Below, piece by piece: positions 1 through 33,000 of a stretch of DNA of 64,000 nt. Both the position numbers and the translations under genes were made by a program. Every line of letters starts with the position of its first letter. Within the stretch, counting starts at the first letter, position 1. Below the pieces are notes generated by a model. That model saw only the letters and a program-made list of their open reading frames with translations, had not been told where the DNA came from and made no database searches. The stretch is taken from positions 9,219,470 through 9,283,469 of the forward strand of contig NC_049983.1 in NCBI RefSeq assembly GCF_000003815.2, given 5' to 3'. The DNA is from Branchiostoma floridae. Taxonomy: Eukaryota; Chordata; Leptocardii; Amphioxiformes; Branchiostomatidae.

Positions 1-954
1 CCCCCCCCATTCTGTGCACTCCCAGTATCTGCTCCAAAGTGTGGTTGAACAGCATTTAGATACAAATTTTGGTGTCTAAATTGATGGAGAGTAGTCTCCT
101 TGTGACAGGGTGAGCAGATTTTACCATTTCCCCCTGTTTGTGTCACTTTTTGCTGAGCAATATGAAGTCTAATCAAAGCCACAGGCCTTACCACAGGCCT
201 CCTGACACCTGTGCTCCCTGGGGACCAATCCTAGGGGTAGGGTCTCCGTGAAGTCTTTGAAACTTGTGACGATGCTTGACAACCCTTCCCGCATCACTTG
301 GAGTGTCTTGACACTTGCCAATTTTGAACTAGAATACCCTACCGAAAGCATGCAGGCTAAATTTCAATATTTCCTATGCATATTCTTAACAATGGGAATC
401 ATGGGAGAAAGAGGCTGTCAAAAATCACCTACCTGACTTTTAGAACATGAAAAACTCACATTGGCAAGGTTGTCCGACCTCTGAAGAGTAATTTAACGAC
501 AAAAAACGGAAAAAATTTACGGCGGAATTATATTATACGCCATGAAAACATAGGTGGGAGACCTTTTCACCCCCTTTCACTGCATGTAAACAACACCAAA
601 ACACCTAACTTCTAAGGCCTACTGCAACCACAAATATCACTAAAAATCTGTTTTTTCAACACAATATAGAAGCTACAACCCTTGCCTATAAGATGCACCC
701 CCAAAATCCAAACATATCCCAAGAAAAACGATTTTACAGCCACTTTTCCCAAGCCTACCTAAGCATTCTGAGGGCACTAAAACTGGGTCATCTGCGCAAG
801 TCCGGAAATACTGACATTTGCCCTTGAGGCTTCAGTAGATGAAATTTGTATTATCACAGACCTATTATCACATATCAATACGAGAGTACTAAATAAATAA
901 ATAAATTACTAGTAACACGTTCCGATCATAAATTTGAATTTTTATGAGACATGA
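1..954. other. AT-rich non-coding stretch, no gene seen
   Basis: No open frame here looks like a known protein, and the short open frames on both strands lack codon bias or splice context. It lies upstream of the LLPH-like exon and may hold its promoter and non-coding first exon, because that exon begins with a splice acceptor at 1383. Confidence 0.5.
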
Positions 955-1236
955 GAGGGTCTGCATGCTCTTTTCCGTAAGGATTTTTAATTTCCCGTAA
1001 TTTGCAGGGAAGCTATTTTATTGTACGTAATTCGTATTGAGGATGGGAAAATTTATTGTAAAGCGTAGCCAATGCATTTCACGTAAAGCGTAATTGAGCC
1101 AAAAAATTTCACGTAAAGCGTAATCAAGCCAGAATGTAGCGCAAAGCTTGCTGGCCTTTCTGAATTTAGCGTAAAACGTTATCAACCATCACAAATTTTG
1201 CGTAAAGCGTTGTCAGGGCCCCCCATGCAGACCCTC
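955..1236. repeat. MITE-like element with 13-bp inverted ends and internal repeats
   Basis: The ends are perfect inverted copies of GAGGGTCTGCATG (955-967 and 1224-1236). The interior carries several imperfect copies of a CGTAAAGCGTAAT motif spaced roughly 30-60 bases apart. There is no coding capacity and no obvious target-site duplication, so the transposon superfamily is not assigned. Confidence 0.6.
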
Positions 1237-1383
1237 ATATGATTATGTATACTAGTATGCAAAGTTTTTGGAAAAATGATGATCTCCTCCTTATTGTACC
1301 CTACCTTATATACCTGAAGTACATTGTATACTGCATGCATTTTATCAATAAACTATATTTCTCATAACTTCAATTTCTTCCAG

Positions 1384-1674
1384 TAAACAGGTCTCCGATT
1401 GTCAACTCAAAACAGAAACTCTAGCTGCACCACTAATTTGACTAAACAAGCAGAATGGCGAAAAGCATGCGCAGCAAAAGAAAGAGGGCGTTCCGCGCCC
1501 TGAAGAGAGAGAAATACGCCAAGAAGGAACTTGTGAAGCTGAAACAGCTGCTGGGGGTGGGGGATCAGGAGATGAAGGAAGCTGGCAGTAGTCAGGCAGG
1601 GGCAGCAGACGTTAAAACTACAGACGTCTCAAAAAGTACTGAGGACAACAGCATGGAAGTTGTCACCAATGAAG
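1384..1674 (+). CDS. LLPH: LLPH-like protein, first coding exon only (partial)
   Basis: Coding starts at ATG 1455. The translation begins MAKSMRSKRKRAFRALKREK, which matches the highly basic N-terminus of LLP homolog (learning-associated protein), a small nucleolar/chromosomal protein of about 120-130 residues in vertebrates. A splice acceptor (pyrimidine tract then CAG) ends at 1383, giving about 71 bases of 5' UTR in this exon. A strong donor GTACGT begins at 1675, so the coding part is 220 nt, 73 codons plus one base. Reading through the donor reaches a stop at 1721. The conserved C-terminal basic block, expected in a later exon, was not found downstream. It may lie in the assembly gap at 1871-1970, whose 100 Ns probably stand for an unknown length. 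Family recognition rests on the N-terminal basic motif and the start; the C-terminal half cannot be assessed. Confidence 0.75.
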
Positions 1675-1870
1675 GTACGTGTACTAGTACTTTTAATGAT
1701 ACATATAATGAGGGCAAATGAAGAAGAATAAGAGGAAAGAAAATCTTCTGTGTATTAATTTTACACTTTTTTTAAAACTCATCGAGGTCTATACATTTGT
1801 ACACGTTGATGAAATGTAGATATTTCTAGGTGAACAATATTCTACAATTTGATCTCTGCAATTGGGTATG

Positions 1871-1970
1871 NNNNNNNNNNNNNNNNNNNNNNNNNNNNNN
1901 NNNNNNNNNNNNNNNNNNNNNNNNNNNNNNNNNNNNNNNNNNNNNNNNNNNNNNNNNNNNNNNNNNNNNN
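1871..1970. other. assembly gap (100 N)
   Basis: Exactly 100 N, the usual placeholder for a gap of unknown size. Missing exons of the LLPH-like gene could sit here. Confidence 0.95.
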
Positions 1971-2391
1971 GTTCACGCGTGGTCCATGTGCACACTATTA
2001 GTATTACACTGGGATCATGTTTGAATGCAGAGACAATTTTCTAAGTGACACTAAAAATGACGTCCCACTTCAAAGACTTGTCACATCATTTTCCATGTTC
2101 TTTAATTTCCTTCGATTTCACAAGAATGTGATTGACAAGCTAGTCATCGTCTCCATTTTCTGTCCAGAAATCTCTGTACGCGACACGACACACATTCGCA
2201 GACAATGAAGTTGTTTTCAGTAGCTTCAAATGTAACACTTGTCTGAGCAATCATACTTTTTATAGTGCTTCAAGTATCGTTAATTTGTATGCTTCTAAAC
2301 TCAACCAAAGCCTGCACATAGCAAGTATATTGAGAATGACTGGAAATAGATTTACTCACACAAAGTCTAGTTCTTCTATCTCAGAAACACC

Positions 2392-2655
2392 TACCCTGGG
2401 AAAACGCAGACTCCTAACGAGGCACGCAAAGTTTACCGATCCCTACAACACGCACGCACGGGACACCCGCCGGCCCTCGAACCAGCTGGCCCCTACTAAC
2501 ACGAGCCTCTTTCGAGAAGCGAGCGATGTTGGGGACCGGCGTAAGTGGGGCCAGCTGGTAGTCAGGGGCGGGTGCATAGAGGCGGGAGGGCGCGCGTTAG
2601 GCAGGGGATCGGTAACTGTTATTTGCGAAGCTTCTCGAGCAGGTTTCCCAGGGTA
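2392..2655. mobile_element. 264-bp GC-rich foldback MITE with 9-bp target duplication
   Basis: The ends are inverted copies of TACCCTGGGAAA. Similarity continues inward on both arms (a CCGATCCC block and a CCAGCTGGCCCC block are both mirrored), so nearly the whole unit can fold into one hairpin. It is flanked on both sides by the identical 9-mer AGAAACACC (2383-2391 and 2656-2664). Long inverted repeats and a 9-bp duplication fit a non-autonomous Mutator-type element; the superfamily is an inference. Confidence 0.75.
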
Positions 2656-2664
2656 AGAAACACC

Positions 2665-3886
2665 AAGCACTTACATGTAAACCTAGCCCAGTTCACTGTG
2701 TGTATACACATCCTTTGTACTTGTATGGTACATGTACCTCTGGTGTATTTTACTTAGACCATTCCTCACACAACCTAGATTCTACTCAGACACAAAACAG
2801 GGTACCTCACACATAGAAAGGCCTCCAAATGGTCAGTTCAGTCTTAGGCACACTTTAAACACTTACGATTCTTCATTCAACAACTCTGGACACATTTTAA
2901 TCTGGAATTTCCATGCTGCAGCTTCTTTCAGGAATTATTACTATCATTTCAATTCAAAACTTATCAATTGTAATGTTGATTCTTTCTTAGCGATTAGTTA
3001 GGAAGAACATTTTAGTAACATTACATACAAAGGAGAAAATGCAACAGTTCCTTTTAGAAAGGAGAAAAACTACCTAAATCTTACCATAGTTTTTTTTCTG
3101 TCAGACTCACAATACAGCCATCACACAATATTTGGAAAAAATATTTGGCATAATACACCAACTATAGACCACAAAAGTTTGTCAGTTGTCTCATTGCTCT
3201 ACTTTGAAAATGGGTACAAAGTAAGAATCTGAGAAGTCAAATGTCCGTCAGATTTCAAATTATTGCTTCTTTCCTCGCACAAAACAGCAACAACTGGCCT
3301 CCTATGGAAACTTTCAAAACAACTGAACCATTAGTGTTCACATTCATTAAGTCAAACTGCAATTTTCAATATTTCTTTCAGCTTGGAAAAAAACAATGCT
3401 GCCTTTGTCTTTACCATAAACCATTGTGAATTCAGTCTATTACAAACAATAGAAGACATTTTAAACATAGGGAACATTGAATAATATGTTATGTACAATG
3501 CTGGATTTTTTTTATCCAGTGTGCATACTAATTTTGATAACTTACGATAATTATAATTCATAATGATGCACATACTATACTTCTTAATATTACCGGTAAT
3601 CACCAATTTTAAAGAAACTGATTTGGTTTTAATGCCCATGGGCTATCAATATCACACCAAAGTTGTAGCAACTACAGTGCAAGTCAAAGGGAAGAAAGAT
3701 AATTACCTTACTGAATGATCATGTCAAAAACATGACTGTTTGACTTGCCCTATCTTAAAAGACCATGTAATCGTATACAAATGTGGGTGAATAGCCAGCA
3801 TACAAACGACAATGAAAGTCTTACAACATGTAGTATGAGTCTATATATGGGAAAGCAATAAAGTCAGATATTGGATGGCCTGGCAT
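2665..3886. other. AT-rich intergenic stretch, nothing recognised
   Basis: There is no coding potential on either strand that resembles a protein, and no RNA gene was seen. The missing LLPH 3' exon was looked for here and not found. Confidence 0.5.
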
Positions 3887-4116
3887 TAGGGGTGGGTACT
3901 GGTACAGTGTACAGGTACAAAACCGTTTTAATTCTTGTTGGACCGGTCCAGAAAAACAGGACCTAAAAAAAAATCAGTGGACCGATAAGAAAATGAACAG
4001 ATTATATTAGCAGGCATTTATGTGTTTTGTGGCTTATTGGCCCAAGAAAATAACGAGCAAAGGAGAGGAGAGATGAGGCCATTTTTACTAAATTTTCTGT
4101 ACAGGTACCCACCCTA
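3887..4116. repeat. inverted-repeat element, TAGGGGTGGGTAC family
   Basis: The left end TAGGGGTGGGTAC and the right end GTACCCACCCTA are inverted, each followed inward by GTACAG-type sequence. The flanks are ATGGCCTGGCAT (3875-3886) and ATGGCCTGACAT (4117-4128), an 11 of 12 direct repeat. Right-end fragments of the same family recur at about 11030-11070 and 55050-55105. Confidence 0.55.
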
Positions 4117-4128
4117 ATGGCCTGACAT

Positions 4129-5536
4129 TCTTTGGTAGCTTTGTTGGCAGTGTTAGTTTCAAAGCTTCATGACATAAACAGATCAAGGAATATTCTGCAA
4201 GAACAACTTTGATCTAGTACTAGATCACACAGTATCAACATACACAATGTATAGGGCAGAGCTATTGAAAACCAATGCCTATGAGTTGGCAAACTTCTAA
4301 GGTACATTAACAAACAACATGTCCATTACAGTACAGAGTAGCACCCTATATTAAATGTAAGACCTTTTACAAGATTCAGGAGATTCTATTAAAGCCCTTG
4401 CTAACAGAGCTGAGGCCTTTATGCCAGCACTTTAGAGTTTTCGAGGCAGAGCTCGCTTGAGTATATGTAAGGGAAATAGACAATTTGACTACTGGAGTTC
4501 TGTAGTTGTAATATTGTTTGCTATAAGCTATTCGCCTAGAAACAGCTACATACACAGAATGAAAAAGAAGCTTCTTTACCAATTTTCCCATTATAAACAA
4601 GTAGTGTATACATAATACATATATTTGATATATGCAATAAAATTCAACTTTGAAGATATGATTGCAAAAGGTCTAAAGATAAAATTGGCAAAGTACAAAC
4701 ATACATACAATACCATCTTTAGTAGAGGAAGCTGAGTGGACCTACTGTAAGCCATAACATTTCACAACACAACTAAGCATTTAGACTTGATCAAACAGAT
4801 GAAGTTAATTATTGAGACATATTTTTTCCCTCTACACAAGAAAAATCTTCAAACATAAGTTGCAGTGAAGTAGTCTTTTAAGCGGATGATCATTGTAACA
4901 CACAACCTATGAGCACCTCAACACAAATGCTACCAAGGCTCAAAATACCACCCGCATATGCAGGTAGGTTCAGGTGGAATTGGAGTTGTGCAGGCATTTC
5001 TGATGTCTTCCAGTACAAGGGTAAGAGTAAGGGCCCCTGACACTGAAGTCAAAGAAAACAAGCAATGCAGGGATTATCTGTCTGGCCAGTTGTAGGTTTT
5101 TTGAGCCCGGGCAATGTTATAGGCTATACCAGATTAAGATGATGGATATATGTCTTGGTACAAGCTAAAAAACTTTTCTTCCAACACAGTACGGTAGTGG
5201 GATTAACAATTTTTTTTTCAGTCTTCCTTAGATGAAATAACTCACCACTACCTTGAACATACATGTATGATGCACTCCTTATAAGGTCACAAGACAAAAG
5301 TGCTTAGTGGGTCATTCTATATGAAGAAGGCTGCAGAAAATAGCTTAAAATTGCCTTTCCCTAAAAAAACAATTTGATACGCCTACATCGAAGGATCAGC
5401 TGTGTTGAATCAGAAAAGTTAGTCTTTTTCCACCATGCTAATGTTGAGTCAGATTTCTGGGGTATGTTTTGGGGTAAGATGAGTCAGATTTCTGGGGTAT
5501 GTTTTTCGGTGGGTTCCCTGGTCTCTCCCTGGCGTA
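4129..5536. other. 3' flank of IPO9, probable 3' UTR and intergenic DNA
   Basis: This lies downstream of the IPO9 stop codon on the minus strand. No open frame of note was seen. Part of it is presumably the IPO9 3' UTR, but no clear polyadenylation site could be chosen by eye. Confidence 0.4.
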
Positions 5537-26534
<20,998 letters not shown>

Positions 26535-26763
26535 CTTGGCCGTGAATTCCGGAGTGAGCATGCGCCAGAAAAACGCGCGAAACTCAAATCACGTGATTGT
26601 GTCCCACATTCAGCACGTTGTTGAACTTTTGGACTTTGGGGTCGTTTGGCCGCCCCATACGACCAAGGTTCCTGGGTTCACCCCCCCCCCCCTTTATGCC
26701 ACCAATTTAAATCTGCCATTGGGAAATGCACATGCATATATTACCGTGACAATTGCCGCAGGT

Positions 26764-26835
26764 GAAACCTAGCTTCGGTTAGGAACGTCCCTCTGATAGG
26801 TCGTTGAATGGAGGTCCAGTGTGTTGAAGTACAGA
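26764..26835 (+). repeat. short SINE-body fragment
   Basis: It shares ACCT..CTT.GGTTAGG.ACGTCCCTCT and AGGTCGTTGAAT blocks with 34465-34520, the body of the tRNA-headed SINE there. Confidence 0.55.
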
Positions 26836-27539
26836 ATCACTAAAATAAGTTGAAGGCGGCTAGGCTAAAACACACACACACACACAAAAAAAGAAGGCCT
26901 GGCCCACGTGAAATGGATAAAGTTATTGCTCTGCCCCGTAAAAAAAGCACATAAGTTAGAGATAAACTTGATCGTATAAAGTTATATCTTCAAACATTCT
27001 TCAACGTTACAGTCATTCACTTGTTCAGTTTCAGATTCCGTGCAATGGAAAAAGTTTCCAACAATTGATAAAACATAGACACGTATAACATCTATTATCA
27101 TAATACCGGCACGTTTACGACGATTTCTCTAGCCATACTGATTTGACAAATTGTCAACGCATCATTTTCTCCAGTTACATGTTGCTGTTATAGCTTACCC
27201 TTGCCACTTCTTCTGTGTAACTTTTCTGCCACTCTTGTCCTGCTAAAAGCGTAATATTGTAATTGTAACACGCCGCGGAATTAAACGGCGAACGGGCGCG
27301 TGGTTGAGAGGGGGTACAAAATACCGGCCGGAAGAAACACGGCACAATTAACTGTCGCTATGTACATTTATACATCCTCCATGTTCCTTCATTTTCTGTT
27401 AGTAAATGCATAAAACATAAACCTGCATGAACTTGAACTTTATTAAAGTCACCACTTTGCAGGCAATTGAGCCTGAATTGTGTTGGTGTTTACAAGCTTC
27501 GTTATTAAACATTGTTTAAAAAGTTATTACAATTTTAAA

Positions 27540-29031
27540 GGCATACTTTACATTGACTTATAATTTTGCTTAAAATCACAAATTACAGACGTTTACTATA
27601 CAATATTTGTAACAATGAGTTCGGTACACGTCATACGGATGTGATAGTGCGTTAATTGTCATTCAACAGAGCAAGGGCCCTGGGGATAAACGATTGCGAA
27701 TGTCTGTTGGACCGGCTCAGTGGCAGCTTAAAACGGGGAGCCCGTCGTAGCTGGTACTGACACTCTGTAGCCGGCTGCAGGAACTCCTGGCAAGGGTGAG
27801 TGGCGTCAGCCACCACCCTTCTCAGTTCACGTACAGTCGCATCCCGTCTCCGGGACTCCAAGGTAGGTAGCTGTTCGTAGGGTATACCGATGATCCTGCA
27901 ACAGGACCTCTGGACTTTCTCCAGCTCTTCAGCCAGACCGCGGGGTAGACCTCCCCACACCGGTGAGCCGTACTCCAGTACTGGGCGGATGAATGTCTTG
28001 TAGATCTGGAGAAGTACGTCTGCTGGTAGCCCGGCTCGTTTGGACAGTCGCAGGTAGTGAATCCTGGGGCTGACTTTCGACAACATGTACTCAATGTGTG
28101 GGCCCCAGGACAAGTCGTCGCTGACTATCACTCCAAGGAGTTTGAACCTCCGCACACGTTCTACGTTCTCCCCGTTCAAAGTAAGTGGAGGGGGGTTCAC
28201 TGCCTCCTTACGACAGCTGACCACCATGTCTTTGGTCTTTTTCACATTAGCTGCCATACTGTAGGACTTCGCCCAAGAGTCAACTTCATTGATGGCAAGT
28301 TGCATTTGGCCTGGTAGCGATCCCATGAGAAGTTCTGTGTTTGTCAGGTCATCAGCGTACTTAACTGGGGCTACACTGATCGGGATGCCTTTGTCAAGAC
28401 TGTTCATGGCCAGGACAAACAGAGATGGCGAGATGATCCCACCCTGAGGGGTTCCGGCGAGTACTGGGCGTGGCGAGGAGATACACGAACCCCACCTGAC
28501 ACGCTGTACACGGTCACTCAGGTAACTGCGCAAGCAACACCACAGGTCCCGTCTCACCCCCATCTTTGCCAAGCTATGCAGAAGACTGCCGTGGTCAATT
28601 GTGTCAAACGCCCGGCTAAAGTCGATGAATGACACATGTACATCCATTTTCGGCTTACTGTTGAGCGCGTCGTGCCAGGTTTGCGTAATGTGGTTGAGGG
28701 CCGACACCGTTGATCTCCCCGGCCTGAAGCCATGTTGGGAGCCATGGATCAGGTGGTCAGTGTCTCTCTGTAACAGCACACGGACAAACGATTCCAGTAC
28801 TTTACCCAGACAGCTGGTAAGGGAGATTCTTCTGTATTCTTCAGGCCCCTTGGGTTTAGATGTCTTCGGTACTGGAACGACCAACTCCGACTTCCATTGT
28901 TCAGGGAATATGCCCTGTTGCAGACAGGAGTTGTAGATGTTACATAGCACAGGAGCAAGTTCCTCGTGGAAAGTAGTCAGAACATACAAAATGTCATGAG
29001 AAAACGGACGTATACTGTCAAGAATTTTCAT
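27540..29031 (-). mobile_element. 5'-truncated non-LTR retrotransposon (LINE)
   Basis: The element holds a reverse transcriptase frame (27652-29031) and some 3' sequence. No apurinic-type endonuclease frame precedes it, and a TAA lies directly before the first ATG, so it is truncated at its 5' end as LINE insertions usually are. The 3' boundary is approximate. It lies about 1.1 kb upstream of the IPO9 start. Confidence 0.75.
27652..29031 (-). CDS. LINE reverse transcriptase fragment, uninterrupted frame
   Basis: A 459-residue frame with all core motifs of a non-LTR reverse transcriptase: VVPVPK and YRRISLTSCLGKVLE (around residues 51-80), motif A FIDFSRAFDTIDH (135-147) with the catalytic Asp137, motif B GTPQGG (193-198), motif C KYADD (224-228) with the two catalytic Asp, and a thumb/C-terminal region with FIRPVLEYGSPVWGG. 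The end FIPRALALLNDN is the normal C-terminus of this group, so only the 5' part (endonuclease and earlier frame) is missing. The style is closest to CR1/jockey-like LINEs; the clade was not tested. No stop or frameshift interrupts it, which implies a recent insertion or chance preservation. Independent expression is not expected. Confidence 0.85.
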   Translation of the reverse strand: MKILDSIRPFSHDILYVLTTFHEELAPVLCNIYNSCLQQGIFPEQWKSELVVPVPKTSKPKGPEEYRRISLTSCLGKVLESFVRVLLQRDTDHLIHGSQHGFRPGRSTVSALNHITQTWHDALNSKPKMDVHVSFIDFSRAFDTIDHGSLLHSLAKMGVRRDLWCCLRSYLSDRVQRVRWGSCISSPRPVLAGTPQGGIISPSLFVLAMNSLDKGIPISVAPVKYADDLTNTELLMGSLPGQMQLAINEVDSWAKSYSMAANVKKTKDMVVSCRKEAVNPPPLTLNGENVERVRRFKLLGVIVSDDLSWGPHIEYMLSKVSPRIHYLRLSKRAGLPADVLLQIYKTFIRPVLEYGSPVWGGLPRGLAEELEKVQRSCCRIIGIPYEQLPTLESRRRDATVRELRRVVADATHPCQEFLQPATECQYQLRRAPRFKLPLSRSNRHSQSFIPRALALLNDN

Positions 29032-29034
29032 TTA

Positions 29035-30092
29035 ACTTTTGTCTGTCACAACCGCTGTGACGTAACACTTTACTGCTAGCGTAGATATAAAAATGGCGGG
29101 AAAATGGCTGCGTACGTTCAATTTTGCCCATTCAGTCGTAGATCCGGGCTATTATGCAACGGTTCTTCACACTTTTACATGAGTTGTAGGAAGACAACAG
29201 AAATTCAAGATTGCTGTTGAATCATGTTCGTCTTGTGCCGTGAGCATGTGTAATTATGATCTACAAATCTGGCAATGAATGTGACGGTGTGTTCGTCCCA
29301 CGACGAGCTGCCTGTCACGAAAAAGATACTGAAAACTTTTCGCCTTGTTGTCTTCGAATGCATTGTAATCGATGCTTTGTAAATGATGTATTGGACACCT
29401 GGATGTCTGAAGTGTGCATACCTCAGAAATAACTATTGTTGCATGTGTAGATCTCTTTAAATTGCATTATTTTTTATCGGCCGGTATAAGTCTTATGGCC
29501 GGTATTATGCCAATGCATGTTACTGAGAGATTGAGAGCGCAAATTTATTAATTTCGATCACATTAGTTATCACATTATTTTTACAGTTCAACGTGCTCTA
29601 TTTTACATAATTTGCTCCGTACTATAAATACCATCCAGAAATAATCTTTAAATTACAGTGCCACATTCACTAAGCTGGGACAGAAGCCATTGTCTTTCTA
29701 GTTCTTGGTAACAAAAAAACAAAACAAAAAAAACGTCATGATTCGGGTCTGAAATTGCACACAAACAACTAAAGAAAAGATGGCTGTTGGTCGATCAAAT
29801 TTTTCTCAAACAAATTAGACGATTCTCACAGCATAACTTTCTAATCAAACACTATTGATATATAATCTAATAGACGTTTCAAACAGCATCCACTGTTTTT
29901 CATCCTTAATAGAAAATAAAAGTATACGATGATACCTAGGCTTAACGTTATATGTATACAAGAAATACAATATAACGTTAATACAATAACAATGCCATAC
30001 CATGTTGATGTAACGTTACAACACAATGGACGCGACATCATTTATTAAGAAAATGTTCTCCAGTATGGCTTCTTCTTTAAGACACGTGTCTT
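29035..30092. other. intergenic, nothing recognised
   Basis: An AT-rich stretch between the LINE and the fibrinogen-domain gene. It may include the latter's 3' UTR near 30060-30092. No coding or RNA gene was seen. Confidence 0.45.
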
Positions 30093-33000
30093 CTAGAAGT
30101 CGGAGGGCCGAAGCTTCATCTCTGCTCTCGCCAGAGGAACGTTGTCTCCTGAGAAGCTGTACCAGTTGATGGACTGGGAGGGGCCGCCGTGGTACGCGCC
30201 GTTCAGATCACTGGTGTGGCAGTCTTTAAACCACCAGGCACCCTGAAACACACGCAAACATCTTGGTAATTTCATGTATTCTCTACCACCTACAAGCTTC
30301 AATGAATTTATATTTTTACTTGCTGTGACCAGAACTAAAATGACAACAATACATGTACAGCGCAATGACGTACTGATACAGAAGCGCCGCCTTGCGAACA
30401 AAATCATTATGTGATAACAAAATCATGATCCAAGCGGAAAGATTTTGATTTCTTATCTGTGATTGGTCAAATTGATAATGTTTCAGGCATTCTCATTGGT
30501 AGAGATGCTACCCTTGTCAACCAATGGTATCGTATCAATTTAACAGCTTACGGTTCATTTTACGCAAATTTACCTGTCTACCATTGATTAACTTTGTCCA
30601 ATCATATCAACGATAGAATCCGCGTTAGCCAATTAACGCCAAGCTCTATCCTTTGTCAACGAAAGAGCTGCACTTTGCTTTCTGGTCACTAGGGGGCACT
30701 GTGAGACCGTGAGGAATTCGACTGAGACGCGTGAAAGTGGCTTCTATGAGACACTGTGGTTTTAACTGAAATGTGTTGCTTGAGTGGCACTTTTGGTGAA
30801 TAACCTGGTATCCATTCTATCTCTGATCTCCTCCTCTGATTGGTTTTGCCGATTTCGGAGCTAGAACTAGATCGAAACCGGGTTGCACTAGTTGCAACGT
30901 TGGGGAGGGGGGAGGTCAACATTGAATCCTGCGAACCATGTTAGATAGTCGTGTTGACTGTAGCAGGTTTTTCTTCCCTACGAAGTCTCAGTGCTTGACT
31001 TGAGTCGACGTCACAGATAAAAGTACCACTCTTTAACTTCTATCTACGTTCGACATCACTAAATGACTTCTACGCAGAGCTATTCCACGGACTATACAAT
31101 GGTGAGGATTTAGCATATTTTTCATCATCTAAATACGCAACTATACTGTTTTTGTGGGAGGAGAGTCTGTCTTTCTTTTTTTTAAAAGAACATTCCTGAA
31201 GAAAATGCTACGGGTATACACCATGTATTCACCTTGCCATCCTCTGCACAGTTAGAGGCGGACCTGTCGTTGTCCCTGTCCGGGGTGCTGAACGCCATGT
31301 CACGGTGGTACTCCAGGGAGTCCCCCGCCGAACCTTCCAGGTACAGGCCCAGCCGTAACGTGTAGTTCGTGTCTTCGTCCTCGACTTTGAAGCCCCTATA
31401 ATAGTACCAAAACGATCAATTATAATCTAACAATAACAGAAATAATTGTAGTATAGTAAAACTTTTTCTAGGACAGTCTTACCTGTAGTCATTTGCTACA
31501 AACAGAATTACAGAATTTGAAGCATGTACACGGCTTGTGCAATATCGATATCCTAGTGTTGCTGTTTTAGATTGACGACAAAGGGACAGTGCTGCCGTTC
31601 TTTTGCATACATCTTTACCCTACACGTTTAACGTAAAACGTATACGGCTGCAGTAGCAAACATTTTAAATGTAATGTTACATAGTAAACTTGATATACAC
31701 ACACTGAGTTCTACCCACCTGTACCGAGCGAACTTCTCAGTGCCTCCAGTGTCTGCCACTGTTACACGGAGGTCCGTTGGTCTATCCCTGGTCAGACGGT
31801 GGATGTGTTCCAAGCCGATCCAAAACTCCCGCGGATCTCCGAACCCCCTCTTGTAGGCATCCCAGTCACGGAAGAAATCCACACTTCCGTCCTATGCGTA
31901 AGGAAAAGTGATAAATTGAACAAAGAAAAAAATTAAAAAAAGAATTCCTGATATCAACAATTGCTTTTCTTCAATTTCTGTGCAATGAAAACATCGCACG
32001 TCTTACCACTCAGAAAAAATATGATGATTTTTTCCGAGGAACTAACGAGAAAATATTTCTAAGAAGAGGGACCGGTGTAAAATCTTGTTCTCGGACTGCC
32101 TCAAAGTCTAACGTTAGTTGCTGAACGTTTGATTGACTTTAAATCATGTTATTGATTGGTGTTAATGTGTCATTTATCCTCCGAAACCAGCAAATGATAA
32201 TTCAGGCTAACATTTCATGATGTTATGTTGTCAAATGATGTTAACTCGTAATTACAATCTATGTATATTATGGAAGAGGGCTCCGGGAAAAGTAGTGGTT
32301 GTATTTCAACACTAATAGAGATTCATTGATAAACAAACAAACAAACAAACAAACAAACAAACAAAACTCCAACCTGTCTCTTCTGGATGACTGTCCACCC
32401 TCCCCCGTCACTCTCCATGTCACAGTACACCTCTATCTGTCCCCCACCGTCCGGGTCTGTCGTGTACACACCGTTGGCACGGACACCGCTCTTGTACAAC
32501 ACGTCACATCCTCTAGCAACACTTACTGAGTCTGAACGAAAGTAAAAAGCAGCGCATGCAAATATTTAGACATTGCATTGGAAACGCATCCGATGTGCAA
32601 TGTGATCTGTGCAGGCATTAAAATCAACGGTTTACCAATTAAAAACAGATTGACGCCCATGTTTTTTAGGTTTAATGATCAGTTCAATTCTACATATTGT
32701 GTCATTTTCTGAACTCAAATTACATTTCACGCAATTATGATATGTGGTGATTTGGGCCCAAACTTTGCCTGCTAAAATATAGTGTAGTCATCGATTTCAA
32801 ACTTTCTTTTTTATAAAATAAGCAAAATTCCCCACACGTTTATACTGTATGTTTTCTTATACAACGTCGAAGTTCTTTCAGAATCTAAAGGGTTTCTGAG
32901 TATCCATATCTCTCTCCACTATGAAAGGAATTTATTTCAGAGCCGCGTATGATTTTACTTGATGTTCCTAAATGTTAAGATATGTAACATAGCTCACAAG

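Noticed and set aside
2285-2656. 123-residue plus-strand open frame
   Set aside because: Most of it lies in the GC-rich foldback element 2392-2655; the inverted arms explain the openness.
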